Source: CADCTB01 sp036269435 (lineage in GTDB: Bacteria; Actinomycetota; Acidimicrobiia; Acidimicrobiales; AC-14). From it: a stretch of DNA of 8,428 nucleotides. The position numbers and the translations under genes were made by a program. This document shows, piece by piece, positions 5,152-8,428 of this stretch. Each line of letters starts with the position of its first letter. The first letter of the stretch is position 1. The DNA lies in the NCBI GenBank assembly GCA_036269435.1, contig DATASA010000064.1, positions 1 through 8,428 of the forward strand, read 5' to 3'. Under the pieces are notes generated by a model. It did not search any database. It saw only the letters and a list, made by a program, of their open reading frames with translations, and was not told the origin of the DNA.

Positions 5152-5934
5152 ATGCCCCGCTGGCCGACCGCGCTGGTGACGGGCGCGTCGAGTGGGATCG
5201 GGCGGGCCATCGCCGTGCGCCTGGCCGCCGAGGGGTCCGACCTGGTGGTGGTGGCCCGGCGCCGCGACCGGCTGGTGGCCCTGGCCGACGAGCTGTCCGC
5301 CGCGCACGGGGTCACGGTCGAGGTCCTGGTGGCCGACGTCACCGACCCGGCCCAGCTGGCGACGGTCGAGGACCGGTTGCGGTCCGGCGAGCCGCCGGTC
5401 GACCTGCTCGTCAACAACGCCGGCCTCGGCGCCCACGGGCCGTTCGTCGACATCCCCCTCGACTGGCAGCAAGGGCAGATTCTGCTCAACGTGCTCGCGC
5501 CGGTCCGCCTGAGCCACGTCGCCCTCGAAGGCATGATCGCCCGGGGACGGGGCGGGATCCTCAACGTCTCGTCGATCGCCGGGCTCCAGCCCATGCCTCA
5601 CGTGGCGACGTACGGCGCCACCAAGGCGTACCTGTCGAGCTTCAGCCACGCCCTCCACGAGGAGGTTCGCCACCAGGGCGTGACGGTCACCGCGCTGCTG
5701 CCCGGCTTCACCCACAGCGAGTTCCACGACGCGGCCGGGATGAACCGTTCGATGGTCCCGGGGCCGGCGTGGATGAAGGCCGAGACGGTGGCCCGGGCCG
5801 GCCTCGACGCGGTGTCGCGCGGTCGGGCCCAGTGCGTGCCCGGCCTGGGGTACCGGGTGCTCGCGGTGATCTCCGGGCTCACGCCCTGGTCGGTCAGCCG
5901 CCGGGTCCTGGCCGCCATCCTCACCTCTGGATGA
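5152..5934 (+). CDS. Classical short-chain dehydrogenase/reductase (SDR), probably NADP(H)-dependent
   Basis: 260 residues, typical length for a classical SDR, with a single Rossmann domain. Visible motifs: TGASSGIG (10-17) for the cofactor; R36-R37 after strand 2 (VVVARR), which favours NADP(H); NNAG (88-91); N113 (LLNVLAP); and the catalytic set S141, Y154 and K158 (YGATK). PGFTHSEF (184-191) follows the active site as in the DltE/YqjQ-like group of SDRs with broad carbonyl or hydroxyl substrates. The C-terminus (233-260, YRVLAVISGLTPWSVSRRVLAAIL) is hydrophobic and may contact the membrane or a partner. The ATG at 5152 is close to the family start. No signal peptide, so cytoplasmic. The stop overlaps the next gene's ATG (ATGA), so the pair is coupled. 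The substrate cannot be predicted from sequence; the oxidoreductase call is firm. Confidence 0.93.
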   Translation: MPRWPTALVTGASSGIGRAIAVRLAAEGSDLVVVARRRDRLVALADELSAAHGVTVEVLVADVTDPAQLATVEDRLRSGEPPVDLLVNNAGLGAHGPFVDIPLDWQQGQILLNVLAPVRLSHVALEGMIARGRGGILNVSSIAGLQPMPHVATYGATKAYLSSFSHALHEEVRHQGVTVTALLPGFTHSEFHDAAGMNRSMVPGPAWMKAETVARAGLDAVSRGRAQCVPGLGYRVLAVISGLTPWSVSRRVLAAILTSG

Positions 5935-6470
5935 GCGCAGCCGACGGGTTCCGCGTGCGGCCCGCGGCTGCGGCCGACGTCGACCAGCTCGTCCGGCTCT
6001 TCGTCGCCGTGGTCGACGAGGGCCGGTGGCTCGGGACCGAGCCCCCCGTCGACACCGCGGCCCAGCACGACCGCTTCCTGCACCAGATCGAGGAGCCGGT
6101 CGACAGCGCGTCGATGGTGGCGGCGTCCCTCGACGGCGACCGGGTCATCGGCCACGCCGGCGTCCACCTGGAACCGTTCAAGGTGGCCGGGCTCGGGATG
6201 ATGGTCGACGCCGGCTGGCGCGGCCGCGGCGTCGGCGGTGCGCTCGTCGAGGCGGCGATCGCCGCGGCACGCGACCTCGGCGCCCACAAGCTGGCGCTGC
6301 AGGCGTGGCCGCACAACGACGTCGCCATCCGCCTCTACCGCCGGCACGGTTTCGTCGACGAAGGGCTCCTCCGCCGCCACTACCGACGCCGCAACGGCGA
6401 GCTCTGGGACGCGGTGATCATGGGGCTGGTGCTCGACGAGGCGTCGCCCGGCTCGTCGCTGCCGGCCTGA
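5931..6470 (+). CDS. GNAT family N-acetyltransferase
   Basis: 179 residues, one GNAT domain. It opens with FRVRPAAAADVDQLVRLF (7-24), the usual strand 1-helix 1 pattern. Motif A, MMVDAGWRGRGVGGALVEAA (90-109), holds the acetyl-CoA pyrophosphate loop RGRGVG (97-102); motif B, WPHNDVAIRLYRRHGF (126-141), carries the conserved asparagine N129 and tyrosine Y136. The domain resembles RimI/YncA-like enzymes that acetylate amino groups of small molecules or protein N-termini. The start ATG at 5931 lies in ATGA with the SDR stop and has no Shine-Dalgarno of its own, so reinitiation after the SDR is likely. The 3' end meets the hemerythrin gene tail to tail with only 13 nt between stops, and I see no clear terminator there. 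Whether it works in one pathway with the SDR is unknown; the family is certain, the substrate is not. Confidence 0.92.
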   Translation: MSAADGFRVRPAAAADVDQLVRLFVAVVDEGRWLGTEPPVDTAAQHDRFLHQIEEPVDSASMVAASLDGDRVIGHAGVHLEPFKVAGLGMMVDAGWRGRGVGGALVEAAIAAARDLGAHKLALQAWPHNDVAIRLYRRHGFVDEGLLRRHYRRRNGELWDAVIMGLVLDEASPGSSLPA

Positions 6471-6483
6471 CGGCCTCCCTCGC

Positions 6484-7023
6484 CTACTTCTTGCCGGCGA
6501 CCTTCTGCTTGACCTTGTCGACGACCGCGGCGGCCGGACCGGCCACGAGGTTGCCCGGAGGGGTGTCGGGCGCCTTCGGGTGCGGACGGGTGGGCGCCGT
6601 CTTCTTGGCCTGCTCCAGCGCGTCGCCCAGCTCGGCCATGTCCTTGCGCCCGATGGCCTTGCGCACCTCGGGGAACAGCTCCTGCTCCTCCTCCTTGACG
6701 TGGTGACGGACGCTTTCGATGAGGACGGTCATCTTGGCCTTGAACCGCTCGTCGTCGGGCTTCAGATCCTCGAGCTCGGACAGCGTCCACTTGACGATGT
6801 GGTGCTCCTCGAGGGACTCCAGGACCGTCTCCTGCGTGGTCGGGACGCGCTCACGGACGGCGGGATAGAAGATCATCTCCTCGATGGCGGCGTGGACGGA
6901 AAGCTCCTCGATCACCCGACGGGCCAGGTTGCGCTGCTGCGCCGGCTGCGTGGCCTTCTCGAACTGCTTGAAGATGGCCTCGACCGTCTTGTGGTCCTGC
7001 TTGAGCAGAGTGATGGCGTCCAT
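6484..7023 (-). CDS. Hemerythrin HHE-domain protein
   Basis: 179 residues. A four-helix hemerythrin-like domain (1-125) contains the expected diiron ligands: H11 (LLKQDHKTV), H44 and E48 (SVHAAIEE), H74 or H75 (EEHH), and H108 and E112 (RHHVKEEE). Such soluble proteins bind oxygen, nitric oxide or iron, or sense them; in actinomycetes several influence oxidative or nitrosative stress responses. After the domain comes a proline-rich linker with the TRPHPKAPDTPPGN pattern (144-157) often seen in actinobacterial members, then a basic helix (VVDKVKQKVAGKK). ATG at 7023 is supported by AGAGGG shortly upstream. Divergent from the anti-sigma-type gene across 79 bp and convergent with the GNAT gene. 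No membrane helix or signal peptide. The fold is clear; whether it stores, senses or detoxifies is not. Confidence 0.95.
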   Translation of the reverse strand: MDAITLLKQDHKTVEAIFKQFEKATQPAQQRNLARRVIEELSVHAAIEEMIFYPAVRERVPTTQETVLESLEEHHIVKWTLSELEDLKPDDERFKAKMTVLIESVRHHVKEEEQELFPEVRKAIGRKDMAELGDALEQAKKTAPTRPHPKAPDTPPGNLVAGPAAAVVDKVKQKVAGKK

Positions 7024-7102
7024 TTGTCCCTCTCTGCCCGAGGATGTCGTCGGTCAAACCTCATGATTTTCCGTTAAGGTTCGCGCCATCGAGGTCCGGA
7101 CG
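7024..7102. promoter_or_regulatory. 79-bp divergent intergenic region, AT-richer than surroundings
   Basis: The stretch around 7055-7082 contains runs such as catgattttccgttaagg, unusual in this GC-rich window and typical for promoter DNA. On the plus strand TAAGGT (7075-7080) fits a TAnnnT -10 and would start transcription just before the GAGG (7091-7094) that precedes the ATG at 7103. On the minus strand GTTTGACC (7059-7052) is a possible -35-type element for the hemerythrin gene, but no matching -10 was resolved. A GTTT-N16-GGGCAG arrangement faintly recalls stress-sigma promoters but would place the start too close to the ATG. Confidence 0.35.
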
Positions 7103-7459
7103 ATGCTCAATCCGCACCCGACGAGCGTCGGCGCTGCTCGGCGTTTCGTGCGGGACGTCCTCATGTCTCGCCAGGTCGCGGACGGCGTCGTGCACACCGT
7201 CGAGTTGCTGACCAGCGAGGTGGTGACCAATGCCATCGTGCACGGCCGCTCGGGCCCGCAGCTCGTGGTGCGGGTGTGCGACGGCGTGGTGCGGGTGGGC
7301 GTGCGGGACACGAGCCCGGAGCCGCCGGTACGCCGCCTGAGCCGGCTCGACGACCCCTCCGGGCGCGGCGTGGTCATCGTCGAGGAGCTCGCGTCGGCCT
7401 GGGGCGTCGAGCGGGAGCGGGGCGGCGGCAAGCAGGTGTGGTTCGAGGTCGCCCGCTGA
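7103..7459 (+). CDS. Single-domain HATPase, anti-sigma factor (RsbW/SpoIIAB-like) family
   Basis: 118 residues, a stand-alone GHKL/HATPase_c_2 domain of the kind that binds a sigma factor or phosphorylates an anti-anti-sigma partner in actinobacterial partner switching. Visible: NPHPTSVGAARRFVRDVL (3-20), the typical first helix; the N-box TSEVVTNAIVHG (37-48, with E39 and N43); the G1 box VRDTSPEPP (67-75, D69); and the G2 box PSGRGVVIVEELASAWGV (85-102). The end WFEVAR is a common family terminus. ATG at 7103 follows GAGG by 8 nt. An in-frame stop at 7064-7066 limits any upstream extension. No sigma factor or STAS partner gene is visible nearby, so the target is unknown. Faces dnaE2 tail to tail with 8 nt between stops and diverges from the hemerythrin gene. 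Many streptomycete paralogs of this size exist as orphans, so it may serve a distant partner. Confidence 0.92.
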   Translation: MLNPHPTSVGAARRFVRDVLMSRQVADGVVHTVELLTSEVVTNAIVHGRSGPQLVVRVCDGVVRVGVRDTSPEPPVRRLSRLDDPSGRGVVIVEELASAWGVERERGGGKQVWFEVAR

Positions 7460-7467
7460 GGGTCGAG

Positions 7468-8428
7468 TCACCGGAAGTCGCGGGACCTGAGGTTGGGTGA
7501 CAGCGCGGGCGGCGCGGTGGACAGCGACAGCGCCTCGATCCGCTCGGCGATGAGATTGGTGACACCCTCGGCCCGCTCCAGCCGCCCCCTGATGAGCAGG
7601 GCGGGCGACGACCGGGCCACCCGCCGGTAGTTGGCCCACACACCGGCCGAACAGATGACGTTGAGGATGCCCGTCTCGTCCTCCAGGTTGACGAAGATCG
7701 TCCCCTTGGCCGTGGCCGGCCGCTGGCGATGGGTGACGACGCCGCCCACGCTGACCCTTCGCCCGGACGGAACGTGCTCCAGCGCGGCCACGCTCGTCGC
7801 CCCCGCGGCGTCGAGGGCGGGGCGGGCGAACTGCACGACGTGGCTGTCGGGCGCCACCCCGGTCGACCACAGGTCGGCCGCGGTCAGCTCGGGCTGCGTC
7901 ATCGCCGGCAGCCGGGGCGCGTCGGTCCCGCACACCACCCCCTCCAACCGGGTGTCGGCCGTCTGCGCCACGGCACCGGCCGACCACAGGGCCTCCCGGC
8001 GCTGGAGCTCGAGGCTGCCGAAGGCGCCGGCCGTCGAGAGGGCCTCGACCGCGGGCAGCGTCGCCCCCGTCCTCCGCACCAGGTCCTCCATCGACGCGTA
8101 GGGCCGCCGCTCGGCGATGCGCTTGGCCAGCTCGTCGCCCACGTTGCGGACGTACTCGACGCCCAGCCGGACGGCGGGCTGCGCCGACTGCGCGTCTGCA
8201 CCCTCGATGGGCTCGAGGGTGGCTTTGGCGTCACTCAGGTTGACGTCGGGCCCGCGGACGGTGACGCCGTGGCGGCGGGCGTCGGCCACCAGGGTGTTCG
8301 GGGAGTAGAAGCCCATCGGCTGGGCGTTGAGCAGGGCGGCGCAGAAGGCGGCCGGGTAGTGCAGCTTCATCCACGACGACGAGTAGACGAGGTAGGCGAA
8401 GCTCACCGAGTGGCTCTCGGGGAAGCCG
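7468..8428 (-). CDS. dnaE2: Error-prone DNA polymerase DnaE2 (ImuC), C-terminal third (5' end outside window)
   Basis: About 320 codons are visible; the frame continues past the right edge, and full DnaE2 is roughly 1,050-1,100 residues. The fragment opens with GFPESHS, a signature of DnaE-type polymerases, then the DnaE2-specific LNAQPMGFYSPNTLVADARRHG. Next is the helix-hairpin-helix region (RLGVEYVRNVGDELAKRIAE, then the RREALWSAGA end), an OB-fold (SVGGVVTHRQRPATAKGTIFVNLEDETGILNVICS and onward to LLIRGRLERAEGVTNLIAERI), and the DnaE2-type terminus SRDFR. The protein stops after the OB-fold, lacking the tau-binding tail of replicative DnaE1, which supports DnaE2. In actinomycetes DnaE2 works with ImuA' and ImuB in SOS-induced mutagenic translesion synthesis, usually under LexA; its promoter and any imuAB genes lie outside. 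An internal GTG at 8406 should not be taken as a start. Confidence 0.95.
   Translation of the reverse strand, partial: GFPESHSVSFAYLVYSSSWMKLHYPAAFCAALLNAQPMGFYSPNTLVADARRHGVTVRGPDVNLSDAKATLEPIEGADAQSAQPAVRLGVEYVRNVGDELAKRIAERRPYASMEDLVRRTGATLPAVEALSTAGAFGSLELQRREALWSAGAVAQTADTRLEGVVCGTDAPRLPAMTQPELTAADLWSTGVAPDSHVVQFARPALDAAGATSVAALEHVPSGRRVSVGGVVTHRQRPATAKGTIFVNLEDETGILNVICSAGVWANYRRVARSSPALLIRGRLERAEGVTNLIAERIEALSLSTAPPALSPNLRSRDFR

Noticed and set aside
4804..5727. 307-codon minus-strand open frame across the SDR start and CDDC gene
   Set aside because: Runs antisense to the SDR catalytic core and in a different frame from the CDDC protein; no motifs.
5598..6380. 260-codon minus-strand open frame opposite SDR and GNAT
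   Set aside because: Antisense to two well-supported genes; product lacks any family signature.
6455..6500. Possible terminator between the convergent GNAT and hemerythrin genes
   Set aside because: Only short ggcc/gccggc matches are present, which are frequent by chance here; no stem of useful length with a T-run.
7446..7488. Possible bidirectional terminator between the anti-sigma gene and dnaE2
   Set aside because: aggtc/cccgc can pair with gcgggacct only with a 2-nt bulge and a loop of over 20 nt, and there is no T-run on either side.
7061..7987. 308-codon minus-strand open frame overlapping the anti-sigma gene and dnaE2
   Set aside because: It is out of frame with dnaE2 and antisense to the HATPase gene; both of those carry clear motifs.

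Overview
The window is very GC-rich and densely coding, with almost no intergenic space. Strong G/C preference at third codon positions and an actinobacterial gene set (SepH, a PimB'-type mannosyltransferase, DnaE2, a single-domain HATPase anti-sigma-type protein) point to a high-GC actinomycete. The long alanine/arginine-rich tails and gene mix would fit an acidimicrobial-type lineage, but the window alone cannot fix the class. No rRNA, tRNA, CRISPR array, insertion sequence or prophage gene was seen.

Left block (1-5114, minus strand) reads as one six-gene directional cluster, transcribed right to left: a 63-residue cysteine-motif protein, the division protein SepH with an exceptionally long basic tail, a GT4 mannosyltransferase close to PimB', a small four-helix membrane protein, a Vms1/baeRF-type release-factor-like protein with a zinc ribbon, and the start of a ROK-family sugar kinase that runs off the left edge. 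After sepH the genes overlap: 4 nt (CTGA), 4 nt (ATGA), 29 nt, and 4 nt (CTGA). Tight translational coupling is therefore likely. Two of the downstream genes have no ATG, GTG or TTG where the conserved N-terminus begins, and in both a CTG codon overlaps the previous gene's TGA stop.

Middle block (5152-6470, plus strand) diverges from the cluster across only 37 bp and holds a classical SDR oxidoreductase coupled by ATGA to a GNAT acetyltransferase. Neither divergent gene has a convincing Shine-Dalgarno at normal distance, so both may be leaderless.

Right block (6484-8428) holds a hemerythrin HHE protein (minus) and an anti-sigma-type HATPase (plus), divergent across a 79-bp region that is AT-richer than its surroundings, then the C-terminal third of the error-prone polymerase DnaE2 (minus) running off the right edge. 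This grouping looks stress-related (oxygen or metal handling, partner-switch regulation, mutagenic repair), though shared regulation is only inferred.

I did not find a clear new defence or mobile system. The best leads are the non-canonical start codons at CTGA overlaps, the histone-H1-like extension of SepH with a strong internal inverted repeat, and the duplicated CDDC motif protein upstream of sepH.
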